Shown here one piece after another: positions 1 through 7,482 of a DNA stretch of 64,000 bases (positions are counted from its first letter, which is position 1; each line of letters starts with the position of its first letter). Source of the stretch: Nocardia lijiangensis NBRC 108240 (GTDB lineage Bacteria; Actinomycetota; Actinomycetes; Mycobacteriales; Mycobacteriaceae); contig NZ_BDBP01000051.1 in NCBI RefSeq assembly GCF_001613045.1, positions 1 through 64,000 of the forward strand, given 5' to 3'. A program made the translations under genes and the position numbers. A model generated the notes under the pieces. It saw only the letters and a program-made list of their open reading frames with translations, ran no database searches and was not told the DNA's origin.

Positions 1-2
1 AT

Positions 3-560
3 CCCGGCCGCGGCGGCCCGCTGCCGATGCGGGCGCGTACCGAGAACGGCACGCCGCGCCCCGTGGAGCCGCTGGCGCTGCCCGCGCCCGCACCGGCGCC
101 CGCGCGCGAAGAACCCGTGCAGGTCGACGTCTGGGCCGAGACCGCCACCTTCGAGGTGCCCGAGCCTGCGGCCCTCGCGAACGCCGCGCAGGCCACGGTC
201 ACCGGTCTGCGACCGGTGAACCCGGAATCGCCGACGCCGATCTACCAGCGCATGGTCTCGGAGTGGCTGGTCGAACCCGCTTCCGCCGGATCCGAGAACG
301 ACGGCGAATCCTGGTCGTCCCCCGCCGACGTCGGCTGGGCCGCCGCCGCGGAGGCGAGCAATCCGACCAACTCCGGCCGCACCTCCGGCGGCCTGCCCAT
401 CCGGCAGCCGGGAGCGCAGCTGGTCCCTGGCGGACTGGCGCCGGCCAACGAATCCAACACGCGGAATCCTGACGAGATCCGCACCAGCTTGACCAGGCAT
501 CTCAGCGGGGTCCGCAGCGGGCGGGCCGACGCCCAGTACAACGACGGAGGGCTTGCATGA
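3..560 (+). CDS. Conservon sensor kinase (CvnA-like), C-terminal tail, 5' end outside window
   Basis: The reading frame is open from the left edge, so only the last ~185 residues are visible. They are low-complexity (Pro/Ala/Glu-rich) and contain no kinase motif; the catalytic part must lie upstream. The call rests on context: the stop codon overlaps the ATG of a roadblock/LC7 protein (ATGA), which is followed by a DUF742 protein and a small GTPase. That is the cvnABCD order of actinobacterial conservons, whose first gene encodes a membrane histidine-kinase-like sensor with a long disordered tail. By itself the fragment cannot be identified. Confidence 0.6.
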   Translation, partial: PGRGGPLPMRARTENGTPRPVEPLALPAPAPAPAREEPVQVDVWAETATFEVPEPAALANAAQATVTGLRPVNPESPTPIYQRMVSEWLVEPASAGSENDGESWSSPADVGWAAAAEASNPTNSGRTSGGLPIRQPGAQLVPGGLAPANESNTRNPDEIRTSLTRHLSGVRSGRADAQYNDGGLA

Positions 561-967
561 CCGACAAACCAGGCAACACCACAGACGAGAATCTGAACTG
601 GCTGGTCACCCGGTTCACCCGGGATGTACCGGGCGTCACCCACGCGGTGCTGGTGTCGGCCGACGGCCTGCTGCAGGCGACCAGCCCGCACCTGCCCTCG
701 GATCGCGCCGAGCAGCTGGCCGCGGTCACCGCAGGCCTGGCGAGCCTGTCCAGCGGCGCCGCCCAGTTGTTCAACGGCGGCAAGGTGATGCAGTCGATCG
801 TCGACATGCAGCGCGGCTACCTGCTGGTGATGACGGTCGGCAACGGCTCGCATCTCGCTGTGCTCGCCAACAAGACGCACGACATCGGCCGGATCGGTTA
901 CGAGATGGCGCTGTTGGTCGACCGGGTCGGTTCGGTGGTCCAAGCCACCGCCCGGACGGCCGTGTAG
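557..967 (+). CDS. Roadblock/LC7 domain protein (CvnB-like)
   Basis: This 136-residue protein has the roadblock/LC7 fold signature: a hydrophobic strand with GVTHAVLVSADGLL near residues 26-39, a helix rich in Ala/Leu, then a Gly-rich strand pair. In conservons this protein associates with the sensor kinase and the small GTPase and is thought to act as a GTPase-regulating or scaffold component at the membrane. Its ATG overlaps the stop of the upstream gene by 4 nt, so translation is probably coupled. The next gene begins 8 nt after its TAG stop. Confidence 0.88.
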   Translation: MTDKPGNTTDENLNWLVTRFTRDVPGVTHAVLVSADGLLQATSPHLPSDRAEQLAAVTAGLASLSSGAAQLFNGGKVMQSIVDMQRGYLLVMTVGNGSHLAVLANKTHDIGRIGYEMALLVDRVGSVVQATARTAV

Positions 968-975
968 AGCGTGCG

Positions 976-1350
976 ATGTCTACCCCATCCGGCGGGGGGC
1001 CGGGCATACCACCCACCCGCGTTCGTCCCTATGCCCTGACCTCGGGGCGTACCGAACCCGCGGTCGACCTTCCCCTGGAGGCGGTCATCGAGACCATCTC
1101 CTACACTGCCCATTTCGAATGGCCGGTCGGCGATATCCGGACCGATATAGTGCGGCTGGGCACCGCACGTCTGTCGGTCGCCGAGATATCGGCTCAGCTA
1201 CAACGGCCGCTTGGTTTGGTCCGGGTCGTGATCGGCGATCTCGTCGTCGCCGGGACGCTGCGCGTGCATTCGACCCTGAGTGACCAGGCGAGCTACGACG
1301 AGCGCCGGACCCTGATGGAGAGGACTTTGCGTGGACTCCGCGCCCTATAA
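976..1350 (+). CDS. DUF742 protein (CvnC-like)
   Basis: 124 residues, with the DUF742 pattern: RVRPYALTSGRT near residues 12-23, a helix-turn-helix-like middle (VAEISAQLQRPLGLVRVVIGDLV) and a short C-terminal tail. DUF742 proteins are the third member of conservons; their biochemical role is unsettled, but the winged-helix-like pattern suggests protein or DNA contacts. ATG 976 was chosen because the longer frame upstream is only the shadow of the roadblock gene. The 3' end overlaps the GTPase gene by 20 nt. Confidence 0.85.
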   Translation: MSTPSGGGPGIPPTRVRPYALTSGRTEPAVDLPLEAVIETISYTAHFEWPVGDIRTDIVRLGTARLSVAEISAQLQRPLGLVRVVIGDLVVAGTLRVHSTLSDQASYDERRTLMERTLRGLRAL

Positions 1351-1960
1351 CTCCCAGCCGTACGGCTCGGCATCCTTGGACAACCGCACCGCGTCGACGA
1401 AAATCGTTGTCGCAGGGGGTTTCGGCGCGGGCAAGACCACCTTCGTCGGCGCGGTGTCGGAAATCGTCCCGCTGCGCACCGAGGCGATGGTGACCGGTTT
1501 CTCCGACGGCATCGACGACCTGGCCGCCACGCCGGGCAAGGAAACCACCACGGTCGCCATGGATTTCGGACGCATCGTGCTGCCGGGGAACCTGACGCTG
1601 TACCTGTTCGGCACGCCGGGCCAGCGCCGGTTCTGGTTCATGTGGGACGACCTGATCCGCGGCGCGATCGGCGCGGTGGTGCTGGTGGACACCCGCCGCA
1701 TCGAAGACAGCTTCGCCGCCGTCGACTTCTTCGAGGCCCGCGGCCTGCCGTTCCTGGTGGCGGTCAATCGTTTTCCGGATGCCCCGCGGTTCCCGGTGGC
1801 CGAGCTGCGTGAGGCGCTCTCGGTGCGGTCCGGGGTCCCGATCGTCGACATCGATGCGCGCAATGCGATGGAAGTGCGCCAATCCCTCGCCGCGGTGACC
1901 GAATACGCGATCCAGCGGCTCGCGGCACAGCAGCACGAGCAGCCCGTCGGACAGGTGTGA
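1331..1960 (+). CDS. Conservon small GTPase (CvnD-like ATP/GTP-binding protein)
   Basis: 209 residues. The G1/P-loop GGFGAGKTT lies at residues 29-37, the G3-like FGTPGQ at 93-98 and the G4-like NRFPD at 146-150 in place of canonical NKxD. That combination is typical of CvnD GTPases, which interact with the roadblock and DUF742 partners and the membrane sensor. GTG 1331 lies inside the end of the DUF742 gene, implying coupled translation; the ATP/GTP core begins ~20 residues later after a disordered start. The stop overlaps the next GTG by 4 nt. Confidence 0.88.
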   Translation: MDSAPYNSQPYGSASLDNRTASTKIVVAGGFGAGKTTFVGAVSEIVPLRTEAMVTGFSDGIDDLAATPGKETTTVAMDFGRIVLPGNLTLYLFGTPGQRRFWFMWDDLIRGAIGAVVLVDTRRIEDSFAAVDFFEARGLPFLVAVNRFPDAPRFPVAELREALSVRSGVPIVDIDARNAMEVRQSLAAVTEYAIQRLAAQQHEQPVGQV

Positions 1961-2739
1961 GGGTCGCTGTCTTGTCCTACTTCTCCATGGGTTATTGGGT
2001 CCTCGGCCTGTCGATCCTGGTGGCGATGGCGGGCGCGCTGATCGGACTGATCTGCATCCGCCAGTCGACCAAGTCGGTGACGTCCAAGTTCCGGCTGGTC
2101 TGGCTCGCCTCGGCGGCGATCTCCATCGGCGGAATCGGTACCTGGCTGGCGGTTTTCGTGTCGATGCTCGGTGTCACGCCCTCGGGCGACGCACTGATCC
2201 GCTACGACGTCGCCCGGCTCACCGGAGCGGCGGTGCTCGCCGTCCTCGCGGTCTTCGGCGGGCTGATGGCGCTCGGGCGGACGCTGCGGCTGCCCCGCCT
2301 GCTCGGCGGCGGTCTGCTGATGGGCGCCGGACTGAGCCTGATGCTGGCCCTGGGGATGAGCGCCGTGCAGGTGCGCGGCGACATCGAGTTCGGACTGTGG
2401 CAGGTGATCGCCTCCGGCGTGCTCGGCGTCGTGATCTCGCTCGGCATACTGTGGTTCGTCCTGCGCTCGTGGCCGACGGCCGCGGTCGTCGGCGCCGCGG
2501 CGCTGTTCGGATGCGCCGTCGTCGGCATGCACTACCTGCGCATGGCCGGGGTGGAGCTGCGGATCGATCCGCGCAAGACGATCCCGAGCGGTGAGGACCT
2601 GTTCTCCTTCCTGGTGCCGATGTTCGTCATCGGCATGCTCTCGCTGGCCGTACCGATCACCGCGGTGCTGGTCGCCCCCGACCGTCGCACGCCGTCGACC
2701 CCGCCCGCACCGGCGCGGCGGCCCGAGTTCACGCACTGA
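1957..2739 (+). CDS. MHYT-domain-like integral membrane protein
   Basis: 260 residues with about seven hydrophobic segments, a short polar loop near residues 70-85 and a proline-rich C-terminal tail. A copy of the MHYT-type motif is visible as MHYLRMAG near residues 192-199, with degenerate counterparts in the earlier helices. MHYT domains are membrane sensors proposed to bind a metal ion and a gas ligand, but no output domain is attached here. Start GTG overlaps the GTPase stop (GTGA), so it is probably the fifth gene of the conservon operon and may be a sensory partner of the missing kinase. Only one motif is near-canonical, so the family call is moderate. Confidence 0.6.
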   Translation: MRVAVLSYFSMGYWVLGLSILVAMAGALIGLICIRQSTKSVTSKFRLVWLASAAISIGGIGTWLAVFVSMLGVTPSGDALIRYDVARLTGAAVLAVLAVFGGLMALGRTLRLPRLLGGGLLMGAGLSLMLALGMSAVQVRGDIEFGLWQVIASGVLGVVISLGILWFVLRSWPTAAVVGAAALFGCAVVGMHYLRMAGVELRIDPRKTIPSGEDLFSFLVPMFVIGMLSLAVPITAVLVAPDRRTPSTPPAPARRPEFTH

Positions 2740-2767
2740 ACCCCGGCGGACCGCAGCGTCTACGTCT

Positions 2768-2773
2768 TACAGT
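2768..2773 (+). promoter_or_regulatory. -10 box for a leaderless transcript
   Basis: TACAGT ends 7 nt before ATG 2781. That spacing puts the transcription start at or next to the start codon, and no Shine-Dalgarno sequence is present. Confidence 0.5.
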
Positions 2774-2780
2774 GGGACAC

Positions 2781-3821
2781 ATGCGGTTCGGCCTGGACTA
2801 CGCCGGTGGACGTCCGGGGGGCGCCGCCATTCGGGCGGCGGGTTTCGATTTCGTGGTGCGTTATCTGACGCCGGGCGGACCGAGTCTGCCCGGCAAGCAG
2901 CTGACCCCCGCGGAGGCCGACGACCTTCGGGCGCACGGCATTTCCCTCGTCTCCAACTGGGAGACCACCGCCGCCCGCATGCTGGACGGCTACAACGCGG
3001 GCATCGTGGACGCGCGGGCGGGCCTCTCGCAGGTGCTGCGCTGCGGCGGCCGCTCGGACCGGCCCATCTACTTCTCGGCGGATTTCGACGCCACCCCGCA
3101 GGATCAGGTGCCGATCAACGCGTATCTGGACGGGGCCGCCAGCGTGCTCGGCCGCGCGAATGTCGGCATCTACGGCGGGTATTGGTCGGTGAGCCGGGCG
3201 TTGGACGCGGGCAGCGCGTCCTGGGCCTGGCAGACCGACGCGTGGTCGGGCGGCAATGTGGAGACCCGGCGCGCTATTCACCAGACGCTGCGCCAGATTC
3301 GGGTCAACGGCGTGCTCTGCGATGTGAACGTCGCCGAGACAGCGGATTTCGGCCAGTGGGATTTCGTACAGGAGGAACCGGACATGACGCCGGAGCAGGA
3401 CGCGGTGCTGCGCGACATCCAGACCCAGCTGCGCGGCCCCGGCCTCGCGGGGTGGCCGCAGCTGGGCACGGACGCCGACGGCAGGCATCTGACGCTGGTC
3501 GACGGGCTGGCGGCGGCGCTGACCCGCATCGACGAGCTGCAAGGCCGCATCGACGAGCTGGAGGGCGACACCGCGGCGTTGCGCACCCAGGTCGGCGAAT
3601 TGCGCACGGAGATCAGTGAACTGGAGGCCACCACCGCGGACCTGGTGGAGGAGGTACAGCGCCTGGAGGGACACCGCTGGCCGTGGCCGCTCTCGTTGAT
3701 CGAGGGTCCGGCGGAATTGATCGGTGCGCAGCTGGCCCGACTGGAATCGCTGCTGCCGGATTTGCCCGGATTGCCGGGACATTCGGACGCGGAGTCCGTA
3801 CCGCGAAACGGCAAGACCTAG
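2781..3821 (+). CDS. DUF1906 (Rv2525c-like) glycoside-hydrolase-fold protein with C-terminal coiled coil
   Basis: 346 residues. The N-terminal ~200 form a DUF1906 domain (starts MRFGLDYAGG; later FDFVVRYLTP, PIYFSADFDAT, NVGIYGGYWSV, AWQTDAWSGG), a TIM-barrel fold related to GH25 lysozymes and to Rv2525c of M. tuberculosis. Residues ~235-300 are a heptad-rich coiled coil (IDELQGRIDELEG and following). It probably acts on or binds cell-wall glycans. No Tat or Sec signal is obvious at the chosen ATG, which is supported by the leaderless -10 box; the GTG 9 nt upstream is less likely. A strong hairpin follows. Confidence 0.8.
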   Translation: MRFGLDYAGGRPGGAAIRAAGFDFVVRYLTPGGPSLPGKQLTPAEADDLRAHGISLVSNWETTAARMLDGYNAGIVDARAGLSQVLRCGGRSDRPIYFSADFDATPQDQVPINAYLDGAASVLGRANVGIYGGYWSVSRALDAGSASWAWQTDAWSGGNVETRRAIHQTLRQIRVNGVLCDVNVAETADFGQWDFVQEEPDMTPEQDAVLRDIQTQLRGPGLAGWPQLGTDADGRHLTLVDGLAAALTRIDELQGRIDELEGDTAALRTQVGELRTEISELEATTADLVEEVQRLEGHRWPWPLSLIEGPAELIGAQLARLESLLPDLPGLPGHSDAESVPRNGKT

Positions 3822-3882
3822 ACGTCGCCGAACATCGTTCGCGAGAACGGTTTACGTGGAAGAATGCCGAATTTGGCGATGA

Positions 3883-3913
3883 GCGGGTTCTTCCAGGAAC
3901 CGGAAGAACCCGC
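3883..3913 (+). terminator. Hairpin terminator after the DUF1906 gene
   Basis: A perfect 12-bp stem (GCGGGTTCTTCC and its reverse complement) with a 7-nt loop, 61 nt after the stop. It has no U-tract, as is common for actinobacterial terminators. Confidence 0.55.
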
Positions 3914-4244
3914 CCTCTCGGATGAGGGTACCGGCGTGTGAGCACAAAATCATCACTACACGGAGACTTTTACGACGGCCAAAAACCAACTCTCAGTATG
4001 CAATTCACGGCCCAGTTACCTTGTCGCACGCGAGAATTCAGGAATAATTCCATGTGATGCGCGACACACTGATAGCCGATCGGTTGCCACAACATCACGA
4101 TCGCGGTGACCCGAGTCTTCCGCTACCCCGGCAAACCGGGCACCGATCGCGCGGCGCGTTCGGCGCACGCGGGGGTGTCGAGCGCGTTATGGTGCGCAGG
4201 GCCCGACGCGTTTCCCGTGTCCGGCCGTCGACGGCCGGGTTGGC
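3914..4244. other. Intergenic stretch without a recognised gene
   Basis: No credible coding frame was seen between the DUF1906 terminator and the L32 stop. It holds a small palindrome (CCCGG, CAAA, CCGGG) at 4127-4140, about 105 nt beyond the end of the minus-strand L32 gene, which may terminate that operon. Confidence 0.5.
4127..4140 (-). terminator. Short hairpin, possible terminator of the L32/L31/Mrf-like operon
   Basis: 5-bp perfect stem with a CAAA loop. The 17-nt sequence around it recurs exactly at 50659-50675 and nearly so at 53222-53238, both also just after genes. Confidence 0.35.
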
Positions 4245-4418
4245 TCAGCGGCGATCGAGGTCGATCAGCCCGCGGCGCACGGCCTGCACCAGGCGGCGCG
4301 GCACCTGGTGGACCACCCCGCCGACGGTGACCGGCACCAGCGCGGGCGGCGTCGCCTTCCACTGGGCGCGACGGCTGCGGGTGTTGGACCGCGACATCCT
4401 CCGCTTGGGCACCGCCAT
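4245..4418 (-). CDS. rpmF: 50S ribosomal protein L32 (cysteine-free)
   Basis: 57 residues beginning MAVPKRRMSRSNTRSRRAQW, the hallmark of bL32, and ending in the mycobacterial-type RRGLIDLDRR tail. It has no cysteine, so it cannot hold the zinc ribbon of zinc-binding L32. It starts 1 nt after the L31 stop and is the last gene of the minus-strand zinc-starvation operon. It was found by direct translation because it is short. Identification is secure. Confidence 0.93.
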   Translation of the reverse strand: MAVPKRRMSRSNTRSRRAQWKATPPALVPVTVGGVVHQVPRRLVQAVRRGLIDLDRR

Positions 4419-4419
4419 C

Positions 4420-4686
4420 TCAGGCCTCCTGTCCGGCGCGCACGCGCCTGCCGTACTTGCGCTCGAACTTCTCGACCCGGCCCTGGGTGTCCAGCACGCG
4501 GTGCGCGCCGGTCCAGAACGGGTGCGAGTCGGCGGTCACGTCGACCACCAGCAGCGGGTAGACGTTTCCGTCCTCCCATTCGACGGTCCGCGCACTGGTG
4601 ACGGTGGACCTGGTCAGGAACCGCTTGCCGGTGCTCGAGTCCTCGAACACCACCGGGTGATAGTCCGGGTGGATACCTGTCTTCAC
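4420..4686 (-). CDS. rpmE2: 50S ribosomal protein L31, type B (zinc-independent)
   Basis: 88 residues starting with GTG (MKTGIHPDYHPVVFED), with the conserved TRSTVTS and DVTADSHPFWTG segments of type B bL31. It lacks the CxxC pair of zinc-binding type A L31. The start is supported by a GGAGGAGAAGGAAA purine tract just upstream, and its GTGA overlaps the stop of the Mrf-like gene. Under zinc limitation type B L31 replaces the zinc form, freeing zinc; the upstream Zur-like box fits this. Confidence 0.93.
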   Translation of the reverse strand: MKTGIHPDYHPVVFEDSSTGKRFLTRSTVTSARTVEWEDGNVYPLLVVDVTADSHPFWTGAHRVLDTQGRVEKFERKYGRRVRAGQEA

Positions 4687-6011
4687 TTTCCTTCTCCTCC
4701 TCGACTCTTGGGCTGCACGACCTCGTCGACCAGGCCCGCGGCGTCGTCGCACGGGTCGGCGTGCCAGTCGCCGAACGGGTCGTCCCACAGCGCGACCCGC
4801 TCGGGCGCGCGTTCGACCAGCCGCAGCTCGTCGTCTTCGACCAGCGCCCAGTGCAGGGCGCGGCGGATCTCGGCCGGATCGGCGTCGTGCGCGAGGATCA
4901 CCAGCGAGACGTCCCGGTCGCCGAAGCGCTCGTCCCAGCGCAGCGCCGCGAGCGCCCGCCGGGCCGGATCCGCCTGCGCCACTTCGTCTTCGCTCATCGC
5001 GGCCAGCCAGCGGCCCGCGCCGCCGACGCGCAGCCCGCCGCCCGCGGATTCCAGCCACACCACCTCGTCCGGCTGGGTGGCCAGCCAGAGCCTGCCGCGC
5101 GCGGTGACCACGCCCTCGAACAGCACATCGAGGGCGTCGTGCAGCCTGCCGGGGTGGAACGGCCTGCTCGCCGCGAACTCGATCAGTGCGACGCCGTCCT
5201 CGGCCACCAGCGGCGGCTGTCCGCGCAACAGCGGCGCGTGCGCGTCGAAGATCCGCCCGCGGCGCGCTTGCGCCGGGATCCGGGCGAGCAGGGCATCGAC
5301 GTCCGCGGTGGTCACCGCGTCCAGGTCATCGATCCAGGCGACGGGTGCGTCCGGCACCAGGCGGGTCAGCACGGCGCCGAGCCTGGCCTGATCCACGCCG
5401 TCGAGCGCGGGACCGATGGTCACCACCGCGTCCGCGAAGTCGACCTGGCCGACCGCGACCTGCGCGACGGTGCGGTCGTCGTCCGCGGCGGCGAGCCCGC
5501 GTTCGGCGAGGGTCTCGTCGCCGGTGGCGTCGGACAACCATTCCCGGCCGTCCAGGCAGGTCAGCACGGCTTCGATCCGCACGTTCCGCCCGGCGGGGCC
5601 GTCCGCACGACCGACGACTCCGGTCACCACGACATCCGCGATGGCCTGGCACACCGCCTCGGCCTCGAAGGCCGGGTCCAGCGCGAGCACGATGCGCCGC
5701 ACCGATTCTCGCGCGGCCAGCGTGCACAGCAGCGGAAGCAAGTCGGCGCGCAGCGTGCAGGAGACACAGCCGTGCGCCAGTTCGAGCACGGCGGTCCTGG
5801 TGTCCGTCGCGGTGCGGACCGTGCGTCGCACGATGCCCTCGCGCAGCTCGCTCAGCTCGTGACGTACGACGACCGCGCCGTCGCCGCCGAGCAGCGCGCA
5901 GGCAACGCGGTCCACGCCCGCCGCGGCACGTCCGGGCAGACCGGCGACCAGCACCACCGGCGTCCGGCGATCAGGCTCGGGTGGGAGCAGGGCGGGATCA
6001 GGCACAACCAC
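4683..6011 (-). CDS. CobW/COG0523-like protein, Mrf-like (ribosome hibernation factor recruitment), degenerate P-loop
   Basis: 442 residues. The fold resembles CobW/COG0523 GTPases: a P-loop position at residues 22-33, a GCVSCTLR segment with C82 and C85 matching the family metal motif (usually CxCC), and a C-terminal CobW_C-like domain. The Walker A motif is not intact: the loop reads AGLPGRAAAG instead of GxxGxGKT, so classical GTP hydrolysis is doubtful. In mycobacteria a CobW-like gene called mrf sits with the cysteine-free ribosomal genes and is needed to recruit the hibernation factor in low zinc; this gene's position suggests the same role. Start GTG 6011 has a GGGG Shine-Dalgarno 6 nt upstream; a Zur-like box lies just beyond. 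Confidence 0.75.
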   Translation of the reverse strand: MVVPDPALLPPEPDRRTPVVLVAGLPGRAAAGVDRVACALLGGDGAVVVRHELSELREGIVRRTVRTATDTRTAVLELAHGCVSCTLRADLLPLLCTLAARESVRRIVLALDPAFEAEAVCQAIADVVVTGVVGRADGPAGRNVRIEAVLTCLDGREWLSDATGDETLAERGLAAADDDRTVAQVAVGQVDFADAVVTIGPALDGVDQARLGAVLTRLVPDAPVAWIDDLDAVTTADVDALLARIPAQARRGRIFDAHAPLLRGQPPLVAEDGVALIEFAASRPFHPGRLHDALDVLFEGVVTARGRLWLATQPDEVVWLESAGGGLRVGGAGRWLAAMSEDEVAQADPARRALAALRWDERFGDRDVSLVILAHDADPAEIRRALHWALVEDDELRLVERAPERVALWDDPFGDWHADPCDDAAGLVDEVVQPKSRGGEGK

Positions 6012-6023
6012 CGGAACCCCTTT

Positions 6024-6038
6024 CGATAACGATTTTCA
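6024..6038 (-). promoter_or_regulatory. Zur-box-like palindrome, minus-strand operon
   Basis: CGATAACGATTTTCA reads TGAAAATCGTTATCG on the minus strand, close to the actinobacterial Zur consensus (TGAAAATnnTTnTCA type). It lies 13 nt upstream of the Mrf-like start, placing it over the promoter. Confidence 0.7.
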
Positions 6039-6078
6039 TTTGCTACTCGGCAACGGTACAGTGCCAATCAGCCGTTGT

Positions 6079-6093
6079 CGAAAATGATTGTCA
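6079..6093 (+). promoter_or_regulatory. Zur-box-like palindrome, plus-strand operon
   Basis: CGAAAATGATTGTCA is a second Zur-type inverted repeat, 55 nt centre to centre from the first and 60 nt upstream of the L28 ATG. One box per divergent operon fits zinc-dependent repression of both. Confidence 0.7.
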
Positions 6094-6152
6094 TCTCCCC
6101 CTGCCCGCCCCGCCGGCTCCGCCGGCTGCCATCCCCGAATGGAGGAGCCCGC

Positions 6153-6389
6153 ATGTCGGCCCACTGCCAGGTCACCGGGCGCAAGCCCGGATTCGGCAAG
6201 ACCGTGTCGCACTCGCACAAGCGGACCAGCCGCCGCTGGAACCCCAACATCCAGCGCAAGACCTACCACCTGCCCAGCGAGGACCGCCGCATCACGCTGA
6301 ACGTCTCGGCCAAGGGCATCAAAACCATCGACCGGGACGGGATCGAGGCCGTAGTCGCTCGCATCCGGGCTCGTGGCGAGAAGATCTGA
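6153..6389 (+). CDS. rpmB2: 50S ribosomal protein L28, C-minus paralogue
   Basis: 78 residues (MSAHCQVTGRKPGFGKTVSH and following), a clear bL28. Zinc-binding copies carry CxxC near residues 5-8; here only one Cys remains (CQVTG), so this is the zinc-independent form. ATG 6153 has GGAGGA 6 nt upstream. It opens the plus-strand operon L28-L33-S14-S18, controlled by the Zur-like box at 6079-6093. Confidence 0.93.
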   Translation: MSAHCQVTGRKPGFGKTVSHSHKRTSRRWNPNIQRKTYHLPSEDRRITLNVSAKGIKTIDRDGIEAVVARIRARGEKI

Positions 6390-6397
6390 GGAGCGCC

Positions 6398-6568
6398 ATG
6401 GCGTCGAAATCCACCGACATCCGGCCGATCGTCAAGCTGAAGTCCACCGCGGGCACCGGCTACACCTACGTCACCCGCAAGAACCGGCGCAACGACCCGG
6501 ATCGCCTGGTGCTGAAGAAGTACGACCCGGTGGTGCGCAAGCACGTCGACTTCCGCGAGGAGCGCTGA
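6398..6568 (+). CDS. rpmG2: 50S ribosomal protein L33, C-minus paralogue
   Basis: 56 residues (MASKSTDIRPIVKLKSTAGT and following), ending in a bL33-type KHVDFREER tail. It has no cysteines, so the zinc-ribbon pairs of zinc-binding L33 are absent. GAGGAG overlapping the end of the L28 gene serves as ribosome site; the stop is 1 nt before the S14 GTG. Confidence 0.93.
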   Translation: MASKSTDIRPIVKLKSTAGTGYTYVTRKNRRNDPDRLVLKKYDPVVRKHVDFREER

Positions 6569-6569
6569 G

Positions 6570-6875
6570 GTGGCGAAGAAGTCGAAGATCGCGCGCAACG
6601 AGCAGCGCAAAGCCGTGGTCGCCCGCTACGCCGCTGACCGGGCCGAACTGAAGGAACTCATCCGCCGTCCGGCCACGTCGGACGCCGATCGCGCCGCCGC
6701 ACAGGCGGCCCTGCAGCGCCTGCCGCGCGATGCCAGTCCGGTACGATTGCGCAATCGGGACGCCGCGGACGGACGCCCGCGCGGCCACCTCCGGAAGTTC
6801 GGTCTCTCCCGTGTGCGTGTGCGCGAGATGGCCCACCGGGGAGAGCTTCCCGGTGTGCACAAATCGAGCTGGTAA
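6570..6875 (+). CDS. rpsN2: 30S ribosomal protein S14, long zinc-free form
   Basis: 101 residues starting MAKKSKIARNEQRKAVVARY, with the C-terminal RNRDAADGRPRGHLRKFGLSR block of uS14. This is the long form without the CxxC...CxxC zinc site found in the short form. GTG start lies 1 nt after the L33 stop and uses the GAGG of the L33 3' end as ribosome site. Confidence 0.93.
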   Translation: MAKKSKIARNEQRKAVVARYAADRAELKELIRRPATSDADRAAAQAALQRLPRDASPVRLRNRDAADGRPRGHLRKFGLSRVRVREMAHRGELPGVHKSSW

Positions 6876-6907
6876 GAACCACCGATCCCGTAGAAGGAAC
6901 CCCTGAT

Positions 6908-7162
6908 ATGGCAGTCAAGCGAGCACCGTCGAAGAAGGTCCGCGCCGAACAGGCCCGCCGCCCCAAGAAGAACCCGCTCATCGCCGCGGGGATCGAGACG
7001 GTCGATTACAAGGACGTGAACCTGCTGCGCACGTTCATCTCCGACCGCGGCAAGATCCGCAGCAGGCGCGTCACCGGGCTCACCCCGCAGCAGCAGCGCC
7101 AGGTCGCCGTCGCGGTGAAGAACGCCCGCGAGATGGCCCTGCTGCCGTTCACCAGCCGGTAG
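6908..7162 (+). CDS. rpsR2: 30S ribosomal protein S18, C-minus paralogue
   Basis: 84 residues with the bS18 core (NPLIAAGIETVDYKDVNLLR and RVTGLTPQQQRQVAVAVKNAR). The N-terminus MAVKRAPSKKVRAEQARRPK lacks the cysteines of zinc-binding S18. AGAAGGAA lies upstream of the ATG. Last gene of the Zur-type operon, followed by a very strong hairpin. Confidence 0.93.
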   Translation: MAVKRAPSKKVRAEQARRPKKNPLIAAGIETVDYKDVNLLRTFISDRGKIRSRRVTGLTPQQQRQVAVAVKNAREMALLPFTSR

Positions 7163-7181
7163 CGCGGGCTCTTCCAGTCTC

Positions 7182-7224
7182 GACGGCGGGGGCTCGGGTG
7201 TGACACACACCCGAGCCCCCGCCG
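7182..7224 (+). terminator. Strong terminator after the L28-L33-S14-S18 operon
   Basis: A 20-bp near-uninterrupted GC stem (arms 7182-7201 and 7205-7224) with a 3-nt loop, 20 nt after the S18 stop. Confidence 0.85.
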
Positions 7225-7450
7225 TTGTCGTATCCGCCTGCAGTCGACCGGTCGCCACCCGCGCCCGCGCGGCGGACAATTCACAGTTATCGATCGAGCG
7301 AACCGAAACAACCGGCGCGAACTCGTACGCCGATGATTCTCCGGGCGAAAATCACTCGATTACCAATTAGTAGTTAATTGACGGCTATCTGCATGTAGCG
7401 GCTCTGTCGAACGTCGATAATCGAGCCATGTCAACAGTCTATGAAAAAAC

Positions 7451-7464
7451 GTGACCTTCGTCAC
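7451..7464 (+). promoter_or_regulatory. CRP/GlxR-type binding site overlapping the -35 region
   Basis: GTGA-N6-TCAC, followed by A, matches the TGTGAN6TCACA consensus of CRP/GlxR regulators except the first base. It overlaps the proposed -35 element TGACCT (7452-7457). Confidence 0.5.
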
Positions 7465-7480
7465 AGTTGCCTGTTATACA
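7452..7480 (+). promoter_or_regulatory. Putative promoter of the KAS III-AvrD operon
   Basis: -35 TGACCT (7452-7457) and -10 TATACA (7475-7480) with a 17-nt spacer, about 95 nt before the KAS III ATG. Confidence 0.45.
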
Positions 7481-7482
7481 GG
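7470..7482 (+). promoter_or_regulatory. Palindromic operator candidate over the -10 box
   Basis: CCTGT-TAT-ACAGG, a perfect 5-bp inverted repeat that covers the -10 element. A repressor bound here would block initiation; which regulator is unknown. Confidence 0.4.

Noticed and set aside
242..943. Long open frames opposite or shifted to real genes (for example 242-943 minus, 4761-6029 plus, 7648-9192 minus, 58982-61006 minus)
   Set aside because: They lie over well-identified genes, have Arg/Pro/Ala/His-rich translations with no family pattern, and are shadows caused by high GC in third positions.
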